This document shows, one piece after another, positions 57,901-62,955 of a DNA stretch of 64,000 nucleotides. Under the pieces are notes generated by a model. It did no database searches. It was given only the letters and a program-made list of their open reading frames with translations, and was not told where the DNA came from. The stretch's first letter is position 1; each line of letters opens with the position of its first letter. The DNA comes from Yponomeuta sedellus (lineage: Eukaryota; Arthropoda; Insecta; Lepidoptera; Yponomeutidae), in the NCBI GenBank assembly GCA_934045075.1, contig OW203726.1, forward strand, positions 20,895,488 through 20,959,487, read 5' to 3'. Position numbers and translations under genes: made by a program.

Positions 57901-58146
57901 CTTTTACGACACCCGCAGGAAGAATTTGGGTTTGGTGCTATTCTCTTGGCCGACACCACACAGCCGATATACCGATATGTACTTACGTGCAACACCGGTA
58001 CGTCAAAAACCCGTCCCTTGAAGTCTTCGTAGACCTTGTCAGCTGGTGGCAGGAGAGGTGACTTATACAGGCGACCCGACCACCAGTTGACGAGCGTCAG
58101 GTGGTTCAGCTGATTCGGCGTGGCCTGGTTGTAGTAGACGCGGAAT
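30749..58146 (-). CDS. Ir21a: Ionotropic receptor, Ir21a-like (12 exons, 5' end missing)
   Basis: Twelve minus-strand exons (58146-57987, 52837-52731, 46818-46725, 44783-44625, 42764-42608, 41258-41104, 40234-40157, 39288-39129, 37655-37559, 34131-33981, 31530-31437, 30939-30749) join with compatible phases into 533 residues and a stop. Order of parts: pre-S1 segment, S1 lobe, TM1-TM2 ([19 protein letters not shown] and the [10 protein letters not shown] region), TM3 with [11 protein letters not shown] (the iGluR SYTANLAAF region), S2 lobe with GGRETLYYD, then TM4 and a short basic tail. Arg in VTMTWERLQ and Glu in GGRETLYYD fall where iGluRs bind the ligand carboxylate and amine (inference by alignment from memory). 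IRs are ligand- or stimulus-gated cation channels in sensory dendrites; Ir21a acts in cooling sensing with Ir25a and Ir93a in flies and mosquitoes. The family assignment is firm and the orthologue name is likely but unsearched. The amino-terminal domain and signal peptide exons were not found and may lie beyond 64000. Confidence 0.85.
31171..31406. repeat. 47-bp minisatellite, 5 copies
   Basis: Unit GGTCTCCACTCGAGAACATA TGAACCCCATCGACCGTCGG CTCTTCT, starting at 31171, 31218, 31265, 31313 and 31360. It lies in the last intron of the receptor gene. A TTCG/TCCG microsatellite precedes it at 31101-31135. Confidence 0.88.
31437..31530 (-). CDS. Ir21a: Ir21a-like exon k (TM4)
   Basis: The exon encodes [31 protein letters not shown] plus one base. 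The acceptor is TTTTTCATCAG and the donor [18 protein letters not shown] is the standard lead-in to IR TM4. The five-copy 47-bp minisatellite begins about 30 bp into the next intron. Confidence 0.83.
31555..31757 (-). mobile_element. SINE-G (tRNA-derived)
   Basis: The minus strand has an A-box-like TGGTGTAGCAGTTAAGG and a B-box-like GTGGGTTCAATCCC. It lies 25 bp upstream of the receptor TM4 exon. Confidence 0.65.
32213..32262. repeat. CA/CTCA microsatellite
   Basis: (CA)n changes to (CTCA)n and back. Confidence 0.85.
32889..33122 (+). mobile_element. SINE-A near-full-length copy
   Basis: A 234-bp copy with 5' leader, A box (TAGCTCAGTTGG), a deletion over the B box, and an A-rich tail. ACAACAAAA is duplicated on both sides. 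It lies in the intron between receptor exons j and k. Confidence 0.78.
33330..33501. repeat. Nested fold-back element
   Basis: The outer 14-bp inverted repeat CTAGTAACCAATCC (33330-33343 and 33488-33501) encloses a perfect 35-bp palindrome (33342-33376 and 33383-33417) with a 6-base loop and about 70 bp of GC-rich sequence. Confidence 0.82.
33676..33930 (+). mobile_element. SINE-D copy with target duplication
   Basis: A 255-bp copy with a (GAC)n tail, bracketed by ACAACTTT at 33668-33675 and 33931-33938. It lies 50 bp past receptor exon j. Confidence 0.78.
33981..34131 (-). CDS. Ir21a: Ir21a-like exon j (end of S2, acidic linker)
   Basis: One base completes a Val codon, then [20 protein letters not shown] is followed by a polar, Asp/Glu-rich linker ending SSGAQ in phase 0. 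The acceptor is ATTCATTGCAG and the donor GTGATAG. LFEAGIL.KMT.DEYENL is typical of the last S2 helix before the TM4 linker. Confidence 0.85.
35720..35971 (-). CDS. Possible small secreted protein ORF in a receptor intron
   Basis: An 83-residue frame starts [20 protein letters not shown], a good signal-peptide-like hydrophobic start, followed by a polar Lys/Glu-rich mature part. The family is not recognised. A second frame overlapping its end (minus strand, about 35790-35655) is also protein-like ([20 protein letters not shown]) and ends at CTTCCAG|GTTAGA, a donor-like site. A frameshifted gene, a two-exon nested gene or chance are all possible. Confidence 0.22.
   Translation of the reverse strand: MLFDLWFFIILLFTLNTSTPLTTANLGNDKTTISESKQFGSEFSFSFPKETGYKIKMDGSDKKAKLVPNEEEHNIQSIFMNTS
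36251..36321. repeat. Short perfect inverted repeat
   Basis: GTAATGTATGAGCTCC and its complement are separated by 39 bases. Confidence 0.75.
37559..37655 (-). CDS. Ir21a: Ir21a-like exon i (S2)
   Basis: Two bases complete a Gly codon, then [20 protein letters not shown] to ETFNN and two bases follow. The acceptor is CTTTCAG and the donor [29 protein letters not shown] is a highly characteristic IR block. A plus-strand LINE fragment starts just upstream in the intron. Confidence 0.88.
37660..37935 (+). pseudogene. LINE RT C-terminal fragment
   Basis: Encodes [26 protein letters not shown] ... [15 protein letters not shown] and a stop, the usual C-terminus of arthropod non-LTR reverse transcriptases. 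It abuts receptor exon i, on the opposite strand. Confidence 0.72.
38385..38600 (-). mobile_element. SINE-F copy
   Basis: A minus-strand copy with a B box complement (GGATTCGAACC). Intronic, between exons h and i. Confidence 0.65.
39129..39288 (-). CDS. Ir21a: Ir21a-like exon h (S2)
   Basis: The exon encodes [20 protein letters not shown] to TLYYDTERF plus one base. The acceptor is CTCCGCACAG and the donor GTGATC. It is GC-rich compared with its surroundings. GGRETLYYD carries the acidic residue expected at the ligand-binding position. A MITE ends 38 bp upstream of the acceptor. Confidence 0.87.
39327..39541. mobile_element. TA-flanked MITE, family J, intronic
   Basis: The same TIR (CAGTCTGTTAGCTTTTAGAA) with a diverged right end. 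It sits 38 bp upstream of the splice acceptor of receptor exon h, in the opposite internal orientation to the 1515 copy. Confidence 0.75.
39595..39860 (-). pseudogene. Jockey-like LINE fragment
   Basis: The minus strand carries diverged [13 protein letters not shown] and IPEDILS coding and 3'UTR sequence related to 26500-26700. Confidence 0.6.
39892..40120 (+). mobile_element. SINE-G copy
   Basis: The diverged head has AAGGTCGTGACTTCGATTCC. The body has CACGAACATACACCC-complement sequence and CATCCTAGTTTGGGTCC, shared with 31555-31757. Intronic, 37 bp from exon g. Confidence 0.6.
40157..40234 (-). CDS. Ir21a: Ir21a-like exon g (S2)
   Basis: A 26-codon exon, [20 protein letters not shown] to LAILQ, phase 0 at both ends. 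The acceptor is TTTCCAACAG and the donor GTACAG. It is the start of the S2 lobe after the TM3 linker. Confidence 0.85.
40288..40372 (+). repeat. 5S-SINE with deleted core
   Basis: The first 20 bases of the type 2 head (GAAGCGCTCGTGGCCTAG) join directly to the last 65 bases of the body. Intronic. Confidence 0.65.
40670..40800 (-). repeat. LINE 3' tail
   Basis: The minus-strand counterpart of the 4425-4570 tail, with AATATTCTTATCTTAAC complement and GGCGGCCTTATTGCTG. Confidence 0.6.
41104..41258 (-). CDS. Ir21a: Ir21a-like exon f (TM3; GC donor)
   Basis: Two bases complete a Ser codon, then the exon encodes [18 protein letters not shown] to QPIGTLQ. It contains TM3 with [15 protein letters not shown], the conserved gating motif region. 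The acceptor is CCACAAACAG. In-frame joining to the next exon requires a CAG|GCAGGT donor, i.e. a GC-AG intron. The nearest GT donor, 4 bases later, would shift the frame. Confidence 0.87.
41283..42055 (+). mobile_element. SINE-A copy split by a MITE
   Basis: SINE-A sequence at 41283-41419 resumes at 42035 after a 615-bp insertion. The tRNA-like part has an intact B box. It lies in the intron upstream of receptor exon f. Confidence 0.75.
41420..42034. mobile_element. TTA-flanked MITE (Harbinger-like)
   Basis: A 615-bp insert in a SINE-A with TTA on both sides (41417-41419 and 42035-42037). TIR GGTCTTCGCACATTA; subterminal tandem units of the CGTTGCGTGGACAACGTGT type at 41811-41875. No transposase inside. 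Confidence 0.8.
42331..42540 (+). mobile_element. SINE-A 3' part split by a palindromic MITE
   Basis: Only the 3' arm and tail remain (42331-42355 and 42492-42540), interrupted by a 136-bp palindromic insert. It joins the CCTCACGCC end of an RTE-like repeat on its left. Confidence 0.72.
42356..42491. mobile_element. TAA-flanked palindromic MITE
   Basis: A 136-bp insert in a SINE-A with TAA at both sides. The ends GCCCACTTGCGTCAGCCCGG pair perfectly with the other end, and an inner palindrome contains AACTCGAGTTAACCGGTTA. Confidence 0.85.
42608..42764 (-). CDS. Ir21a: Ir21a-like exon e (TM1 and TM2)
   Basis: The exon encodes [20 protein letters not shown] through FTTTLFLRQ plus one base. The acceptor is CACTCAG and the donor GTAAGTC. 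It holds TM1 and the pore-loop/TM2 region (CCWFTTTLF). It sits between two SINE insertions in the flanking introns. Confidence 0.88.
42803..43180 (+). mobile_element. 5S-derived SINE (type 2), full length
   Basis: A 378-bp insertion bracketed by GTATTAATG at 42794-42802 and 43181-43189. It lies about 40 bp upstream of the receptor TM1/TM2 exon. Confidence 0.87.
43357..43510. mobile_element. TAA-flanked MITE in a SINE-like repeat
   Basis: A 154-bp insert with imperfect TIRs of about 60 bp (CTCGGACCGACTGCG, CCGAGTAAACTAAT) and TAA on both sides. The host repeat also occurs uninterrupted, in reverse, at 5316-5530. Confidence 0.72.
43680..43850 (+). mobile_element. SINE-A copy
   Basis: Leader, A box (TAGCTCAGTTGG), B box (GGTTCGAATCC) and arm are present, without the A-rich tail. 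Intronic in the receptor gene. Confidence 0.78.
44306..44520 (+). mobile_element. SINE-B (tRNA-derived)
   Basis: The tRNA-like head has an A box (TGGCGCAGCGG) and a B box-like GGTTTCGAACCC. An A-run and a body shared with 62243-62457 follow. It lies in the intron between receptor exons d and e. Confidence 0.72.
44625..44783 (-). CDS. Ir21a: Ir21a-like exon d (S1 to TM1 boundary)
   Basis: The exon encodes 53 residues from [17 protein letters not shown] to IIRPFRWE. The acceptor is TTCAACAG and the donor [22 protein letters not shown] aligns with the iGluR LTIT..RE..IDFS segment that contains the ligand-binding arginine. PFRWE runs directly into TM1 in the next exon. Confidence 0.88.
44920..45284 (+). 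mobile_element. 5S-derived SINE (type 2), full length
   Basis: Complete head and body, in the intron between exons c and d. Target duplication not resolved. Confidence 0.8.
45430..45809. repeat. (TACA)n microsatellite, about 380 bp
   Basis: Nearly pure tetranucleotide array, broken only by a short CACACACA patch near 45765. It is the expanded tail of the RTE-like fragment at 45818-45903. Confidence 0.95.
45818..45903 (-). repeat. RTE-like LINE 3' end feeding a microsatellite
   Basis: The minus strand encodes [20 protein letters not shown] and a stop, then runs directly into a (TATG)n tract of about 380 bp. Confidence 0.72.
46592..46648. repeat. (ATGT)n microsatellite
   Basis: About 13 ATGT units. 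No recognisable LINE end beside it. Confidence 0.9.
46725..46818 (-). CDS. Ir21a: Ir21a-like exon c (S1)
   Basis: The first base completes an Arg codon with exon b. The exon then encodes [12 protein letters not shown] to GLLWKR and ends in phase 0. The acceptor is TTGGTTACAG and the donor GTAAGC. The [11 protein letters not shown] segment continues into the ADFFIGDVT of the next exon, as expected for an IR S1 lobe. Confidence 0.83.
46942..47158 (+). mobile_element. SINE-A copy with inverted left tail
   Basis: Starts with the reverse complement of the tail, then leader, A box, a mutated B box (GGCTCGAATCC) and arm. Same inverted-end arrangement as the 4652 copy. Confidence 0.76.
47386..47470. 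mobile_element. SINE-A internal-deletion copy
   Basis: Only the two inverted ends are left in 85 bp. AGGTTTAATGAT is duplicated at 47374-47385 and 47471-47482, which fixes both ends of the element. Confidence 0.8.
47758..48075 (+). mobile_element. 5S-derived SINE (type 1, 5' truncated)
   Basis: Begins inside the 5S-like head (GGCGCGTTCAGTGCCTGGATGG) and continues through the body to a GTTGATGATG tail. Confidence 0.72.
48417..48730 (-). mobile_element. 5S-derived SINE (type 2)
   Basis: A minus-strand copy covering the body and most of the head. Confidence 0.75.
48940..49135 (+). repeat. Jockey-like LINE 3'UTR
   Basis: Matches the 26730-26935 3'UTR from AGTACAGTGCATCAGTTCTA to CTTTGAATAAAACC. 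Confidence 0.65.
49625..49770 (-). repeat. LINE 3' tail
   Basis: A minus-strand tail beginning AAGATAAGATAAGAATATTTT and containing TTGGCGGCCTTATTGC. Confidence 0.6.
50216..51142. repeat. Pair of about 75-bp inverted repeats
   Basis: 50216-50291 and 51068-51142 are inverted copies containing GACGCGCGAAGCGCG, itself a small palindrome. They enclose a SINE-A fragment and about 690 bp with no other feature. Possibly a MITE-like element. Confidence 0.7.
50530..50617 (-). mobile_element. SINE-A truncated copy
   Basis: Tail and arm only. TATTATGTT is duplicated at 50521-50529 and 50618-50626. Confidence 0.75.
51178..51265 (+). repeat. Dispersed repeat K
   Basis: Second copy of the 28890-28990 sequence, 300 bp upstream of the 54-bp palindrome. 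Confidence 0.6.
51568..51686. repeat. Perfect 54-bp palindrome
   Basis: Arms 51568-51621 and 51633-51686 are perfect complements, with an 11-base centre. They contain GGCAACGCTGAGTCAGTGAG. Confidence 0.93.
52479..52645 (-). mobile_element. SINE-A copy
   Basis: Arm, B box, A box and leader are present on the minus strand. Its end lies about 85 bp from receptor exon b. Target duplication unclear (ATACTT on both sides). Confidence 0.75.
52731..52837 (-). CDS. Ir21a: Ir21a-like exon b (S1 lobe start)
   Basis: This exon encodes [14 protein letters not shown] to HKLNF plus two bases. The acceptor is CACTCAG and the donor GTAAGG. It carries [18 protein letters not shown], the typical GG-D-LL-LIA-KLNF block opening the IR ligand-binding domain. 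The intron on its 5' side contains the 2.3-kb ATCTCW satellite. Confidence 0.85.
52887..53230 (-). mobile_element. 5S-derived SINE interrupted by a LINE tail
   Basis: Body pieces at 52887-52976 and about 53097-53230 are separated by roughly 120 bp of a LINE 3' end. Intronic, next to receptor exon b. Confidence 0.65.
52977..53096 (-). repeat. LINE 3' tail inserted in a 5S-SINE
   Basis: Contains TTTAAATTCTTTATTACACTG and AATGCAAGAAGCATTCTCTT, matching in complement the fragment at 30505-30595. Confidence 0.6.
53370..53495 (+). repeat. LINE 3' tail preceding the giant satellite
   Basis: TTGACTGGTAGAAAATGCTT, ATTAAGTCCGCC and GTGCAATAAAAGTATTAATAA are typical of these LINE ends. The ATCTCA satellite starts 16 bp later. 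Confidence 0.6.
53511..55856. repeat. 2.3-kb hexanucleotide satellite (ATCTCA/ATCTCT/GTCTCT)
   Basis: Nearly perfect 6-bp repeats in sharply bounded blocks: ATCTCA to 53590, ATCTCT to 54345, ATCTCA to 54697, ATCTCT to 55770, GTCTCT x5 to 55800, then ATCTCT and ATCTCA. It lies in the first known receptor intron. It is open in all frames but not coding. Confidence 0.97.
56370..56470 (+). repeat. 5S-SINE 3' fragment
   Basis: Carries only the last 100 bp of the family body. Confidence 0.6.
56560..56710 (+). repeat. LINE 3' tail
   Basis: TGGGAGAGATCACTTTTAGTGATAAGGCCGCC through GTACAATAAAGTGTTCTCTA. Confidence 0.6.
57355..57695 (+). mobile_element. 5S-derived SINE (type 2)
   Basis: Complete head and slightly deleted body, directly followed by a minus-strand SINE-D. 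Confidence 0.75.
57703..57966 (-). mobile_element. SINE-D copy
   Basis: A minus-strand copy with the same 5' start and a CTTCTTCTTC tail. It lies 20 bp from receptor exon a. Confidence 0.7.
57987..58146 (-). CDS. Ir21a: Ir21a-like exon a (pre-S1)
   Basis: This exon encodes [10 protein letters not shown] through FDVPVLH. It has an acceptor ...ATATTGTAG and donor GTAAGTAC. It starts with one base that completes a codon from an upstream exon not found here, and ends in phase 0. It contains [12 protein letters not shown] and [11 protein letters not shown], the segment that leads into the S1 lobe. A SINE-D copy begins about 20 bp downstream in the intron. Confidence 0.8.
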
Positions 58147-58274
58147 CTACAATATGACACTGAATGTTTTTGAGTCAGTTTTCATTATGTAGTCTATAAA
58201 CGTCCTACTAAAGGGCACAGGCTTACTCAGAGAGAGAGTATTGGCTACATTACTACGCATGCCAATGCCTAAAT

Positions 58275-59490
58275 TACTACGAGAGCGGTAGTAGCGGAGC
58301 GGTGTAGAACGCCGGCTTCTCAATCGGGAGGTCGTGGGTTCGAACCCCGGAGTGTACCAATGACTTTGTTTTCTAAGTTACATACATTTGTGAAATTATA
58401 GTAGCAATACTACTCGCTGACCGTGAAGGAAAACATCGTAAGGAAACCCTAGTGTCTGAGGTGTTAGCGTACCTCAGCGCTTGCTACGTACAATGGCCCA
58501 ACTATGAGGCTAACCCCCGGTTTCTCGTACACTAACAAGCTGTTAATCTACTGTTAACAGCTGTCAGTTGGCCAAAGTGCATACAAAAATAAGCTCGTGC
58601 GCCGCGTGAGCCTCCTCCAATCGCGAACTGCTGACGTCTGGTGCAGTAGGTACTTGGTAGCTACATTCTCTATTAATGCTGATTTTATGTAATCAACGAC
58701 ACCCGCAAAATTCTCTTTTAAATACTTTGCACGTGTTAGGCGTAGTTAAACAAAATTATATTTTTTAATTAAATGAATGATCTAGAAGGATCAAACCACT
58801 TTATAGGAATTATTTCTTTCCGCATTTGTACCGATTCTATAAATGGTTTGTTTACATTTAGACCAAAGCCGAAATTATGTATACACATGTATTAGAATAA
58901 ATAAAATATAGCAGCGCCATCAAGTGGCTAAAAGTGGTACTTTAATTGCTTAGAAGTAAATGTTATTTTTTGTTCCGTTGGTTCTCTATTAATGCTGATT
59001 TTATGTAACCTACGTCATCCGCAAAATTCTGTTTAAATATTTCACACCTGTTAGGGGTAGCTCAATAAAATTAGTATTCGAATTCAATAAACTAAATATA
59101 ACAGCGCCATCTAGTGGCTCCTAGCTGTACTTTAACGAAGCTTCTTAACGAATTTTCGTTTTCGTCACGGTTCTGATCGCATAATTATGATTTTATATAG
59201 CCTATGACACCCGCGCAAGGATGTCGAATCGAATGACACCTTGTTTAACAAAATCTGACCATTGGTTAAGGAGTTATGAGGGAACATAGAATCGGACATA
59301 CTTACATACATACATACGAACTAAACACATTACCCTCCCTTTGGGCTTCGCTGCAGTCGGGTAAAAACACATTACCCTCCCTTTGGGCTTCGCTGCAGTC
59401 GGGTAAAAAACAACTGACAACTGTTAACAGTAGATTAACAGCGTGTTAGTGTACGAGAAACCGGGGGTAAGTGCGGAAATCTCAGGTCTA
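58275..59490 (+). mobile_element. SINE-F copy split by a 954-bp MITE
   Basis: The head (GGTAGTAGCGGAGCGG, GGTTCGAACCCC) and body run to 58513, then resume at 59468 as AAGTGCGGAAATCTCAGGTC. Upstream of receptor exon a. Confidence 0.75.
58514..59467. mobile_element. TAA-flanked 954-bp MITE
   Basis: TIRs of about 57 bp start CCCCCGGTTTCTCGTACACT. TAA is duplicated at 58511-58513 and 59468-59470. The interior has two direct repeats of about 150-280 bp, each ending in a GCGCCATCWAGTGGC motif. No open frame. Confidence 0.85.
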
Positions 59491-59635
59491 ACTAACTAAC
59501 TACGCATGCCCACTTCAGATTGGCAATTTCAAGCACCGAGGTAGTTAAACACCTCAGACACTCAGATTTCCTGACGATTTTTTCCTTCACCGTTAGCGAG
59601 TGGTACTGCTATTATAACTCAACAAAGTCAACTTA

Positions 59636-59773
59636 GGATCAATTTCTAAATTTAGAATTACACTAAGTAAATACTTAAGTAAAGTTCCATCACGCTCTTT
59701 GCTGAGAAATTTGAGGAGCCAGCACTACAGTTAAGTATATACTTAGCGAAATTGTCAATTCAGAAGCTAGCCC
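59636..59773. mobile_element. TTA-flanked small MITE (copy 1)
   Basis: A 138-bp insert in SINE-F with TTA at both ends and TIRs of the GGRTCAATTTCT type. Contains CACTACAGTTAAGTATA. Confidence 0.75.
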
Positions 59774-60024
59774 TTAACATACAAAGTAGTGCATGCCGGG
59801 ACAAATGTACCTAACTTAGAAATTTGAAGAGCCAGAACTACAATTAATAAATTTTTAACTGTACTGCTGGCTCTTCAAATTCCTCGGCAAAGACGTGATT
59901 TCAATTTGAAGCGCTGAATTTCAAGCGCTGGGGTAGTTGAACACCTCAGACACTGAGATTTCCTGACGATGTTTTCCTTCGCCGTTAGCGAGTGGTATTA
60001 CTATTATAACTTAATGTCAACTTA

Positions 60025-60163
60025 GGGTCAATTTCTGAATTGAGAATATCACTAAGTAAATAATTAAGTAACGTTCCATCACGCTCTTTGCTGAGAAATT
60101 AGAAGAGACAGCACTACAGTTAAGTATAATACTTAGCGAAATTCTTAGTTCAGAAACTGGCCC
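60025..60163. mobile_element. TTA-flanked small MITE (copy 2)
   Basis: A 139-bp relative of copy 1 at the equivalent point of the second SINE-F block. TIR GGGTCAATTTCTGAATT pairs with its right end. Confidence 0.75.
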
Positions 60164-60299
60164 TTAGAAAATAAAGTGGTACATGCCAGGATTCAAATCT
60201 ACGACCTCTGGATTGAGAAGCTGGTATTTTACCGCTCCGCTACCACCGATTTAAATAATTAATCACACTGACTTTGCGATCTGAGCCGAATAAGAACAT

Positions 60300-61910
60300 A
60301 TTAGGGTTAAATTTTTAATGTTGCAACATTAGCGACAAGTTACTTAAGGTAAGAACGTACCGTCAAATGACTGACGCCGTGTTTGTCAGTATTTCACTAT
60401 CTTAAAAAATAAACAAAATAAATCTGAATTATTTTGCTACGTAGTTTCACGTATCTCCTATTATTAAAAGTAACAAAGACACAGTAAGTTAAGTCAAACA
60501 GTTATTGAATTAGTCCAAAGTCAAATTAAAATAGCGGTCGCATGACTGCTCGCGTTGTTCATCTTTTTTTTAGGCGTCATGTCCTATTAGAGGTTGACTA
60601 ACGTGGATACTACGTTTTGTGATCTTGAGGCGCTAAAGAGTTCCAAATTTCTCACCTTACAAAACTCAACCAATTTTGAGGCCACGATGTTTACCTGCTA
60701 CCACATCTTTTTTGTCGCTGGATTTTTCCTTGAAAAATGAATTGCAGCAGATTGTACATGTTACTGCATAAAATACGACCAAGATATTGAAGTTTCCTTC
60801 CTAAAAGTACATTACTGCAGTGGCTAGCAAGAGGCTTTGATGGACGAACATGTAAATTTGGACCGAGGCAAAGCCACCTTGTCCACCTTGGCCGTGGCCA
60901 AGCATGTGTAGTACTTTTTTAATACAGTTGCTCAAAAAGTGGCGTATTACAGGGACATATAGCGTGCGGGATGGGGGCTATTACACACTCGTGTTTGATT
61001 GAATGAGTTAAGTAAGGTTTCATTTCATTTCATTAATTTCATTTTCATTTCATATCAATAAAAAAAATCTACTGAAGACTTGGCTGTATGGGCAAAGTTC
61101 CCTTTACCTACTAGAATGGGTGGAGAAAAAAATCTCTGCTTATATTTTTTTACGGTTGGCGCCATTTTCCAAATAATTTTTCTTTATTAAATTGCTTACT
61201 TTTTTCGCAACTGTATAAAATAGTCGTTCATTACACGTGCGGAACCGTCATTGCAACTTGTTCCGACTGTCAACCCTCGCCTTCGGCTGCGCAAATAATA
61301 TACTTTATCAAATAATGCGCGGAAATTAATACTAAGTAGTACCTAAGCAGAACTTCTTAATTCAAAATACAATCACTTTTCGAAATGAACAAGGAACAAC
61401 AATATTTTTTCCCGCGTTAAGGATTTTTTTTTTCAAAAACGAACTTTCGTTTTGCAAGCCAGTTCAAAATTTAAATAAACCTTTTATAAATTACCTCCTT
61501 GGTTGCCATGTATGAAAAAAATATTAAGAAGGTAATTCTAAAATTGTAAGCCTTCTTTCTTAACCACCATAAACAACCTCCTTACGCTCTCCAAACAACT
61601 ATGTCCTAGCCGAAAATAATATTTTTCCTGAAGCGACTACCGGCAGCTTATTTATCCATAAAAAAAATATCCCGAGCAATTCGCAATCGCCGTGAGAGGT
61701 ACAAATTGAATTAGGCAAGTACGTGATTGGCCCGAGCTTTGTGTTTCTTTGAACGCTTTATTGGCCGGCCGCGGCGGGGAATGTAATTTTTAGAGAAATC
61801 CTCCTCATCGAGTGTGGAGAGGTGAATGCACATCGGACGGGAGCGACGTCGCGTGAAAAAGATCGCTCCGTGTAAGACAAAACCTTATAGTAGAGTTTTG
61901 AATTCGGCAC
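60300..61910. other. No supported gene; low-repeat segment
   Basis: Mostly AT-rich. 61680-61870 is GC-richer (TTATTGGCCGGCCGCGGCGG) and shows no similarity to repeats in this window. Upstream exons or promoter of the receptor could lie here, but none could be identified. Confidence 0.4.
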
Positions 61911-62242
61911 TTGACATGTAACTATGAGCTAATAAAACCGGGCGGGTCGGACCCGCGCACCGAGGGTTCTGTAAAAATATGCAAAAAATATATAGTACAT
62001 ACTTTAGGAATCGAGGCTCGCAGTTTTTTCAGAGCTTTTCCCGAACTTCAAAGAACATCTTATTTTTGCGATTTAACTATAAATGTACAGAAGTTCATAT
62101 TGTTTTCTTTACTAGTAGTATAAGGCGTTATTACTTACTAAAATTCATAGTTTTTGGTCAACGGTAAACACTCTTTGAATTTCGTTTCCCTTGAGTGTCG
62201 AAATACACGATTTTGCAGCGTAAATAAATAATAATAAATAAA

Positions 62243-62457
62243 TATTCATTATAACATAACATAACATTTACATACAGGCACATACATTGCTTCTGGCCCC
62301 ACACTAGGATACCCTGTGTCGTGGGAACCAGAAACAACGACATCACAAACATGTAAACATCCAAGACCTGGACTTTTTTTTTTTTGTTTCCAGCCGGGAT
62401 TCGAACCCGGGACCTCTTGCATGGTAGGCAGACGCGCTACCGCTACGCCACAGAGGT
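62243..62457 (-). mobile_element. SINE-B (tRNA-derived)
   Basis: Minus-strand copy of the same family with B box (GGTTCGAATCC complement), A box and body ending ATGTAAATGTTATG. It shares most of its length with the 44306 copy. Confidence 0.75.
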
Positions 62458-62560
62458 CGTCATATTACATATTACATATTACACAGATTTTGTTAGCCTT
62501 ATACTAAGTACAACTTAATGAATTGTGTTACAGGTGCTAACTTGACGATACATTTAATAC

Positions 62561-62822
62561 AATTGAAGGGTGTTTTGGAAAAACAACCAAGGTCACATTT
62601 CTGTAAAAAACTTTTCTTTTGCTCTATGAACTCTTTGAACTTCATACTACACTTTAGGTTTATTCGAGGAGCAAAAACAACCAACGTCCGGTCTAAATAT
62701 GAACTAAATTAAATATCAAAAGTATTAACTATTTCAGTATTTCCATTTTATCAAATTCTATTTACTTCCTGTAAAATTTGTTAAATGTAATATTGGTTGT
62801 TTTTCCAAAACACCCTTCAATT
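62561..62822. mobile_element. MITE-like inverted repeat element
   Basis: AATTGAAGGGTGTTTTGGAA at the left is perfectly mirrored at the right end, 262 bp in all. A target duplication cannot be separated from the palindromic AATT ends. Confidence 0.65.
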
Positions 62823-62839
62823 AATATATAGATAACATA

Positions 62840-62955
62840 CAAGACCCGAGGCAAACTAGAAAAGTTCGTTTCCTAGTTTGACCCGACCGGGGATCGAACC
62901 CGAGACCTTAGGTGTTACAGTCGGCGTGCCAAACCACTGCGCCACCGAGGCCGTC
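62840..62955 (-). mobile_element. SINE-H tRNA-like fragment
   Basis: The minus strand reads GGTGGCGCAGTGGTTTGGCA with a B box GGTTCGATCCC, then GGTCGGGTCAAACTAGG. A tRNA-derived SINE rather than a gene, because the intervening arms do not pair well. Confidence 0.55.

Larger units (their letters stand above)
59510..60250 (-). repeat. Tandem duplication of a SINE-F with a nested MITE
   Basis: Two similar blocks (about 59515-59810 and 59900-60245) each hold SINE-F body sequence interrupted at the same place by a TTA-flanked MITE. The second ends in the tRNA-like head at 60180-60245. Confidence 0.65.
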
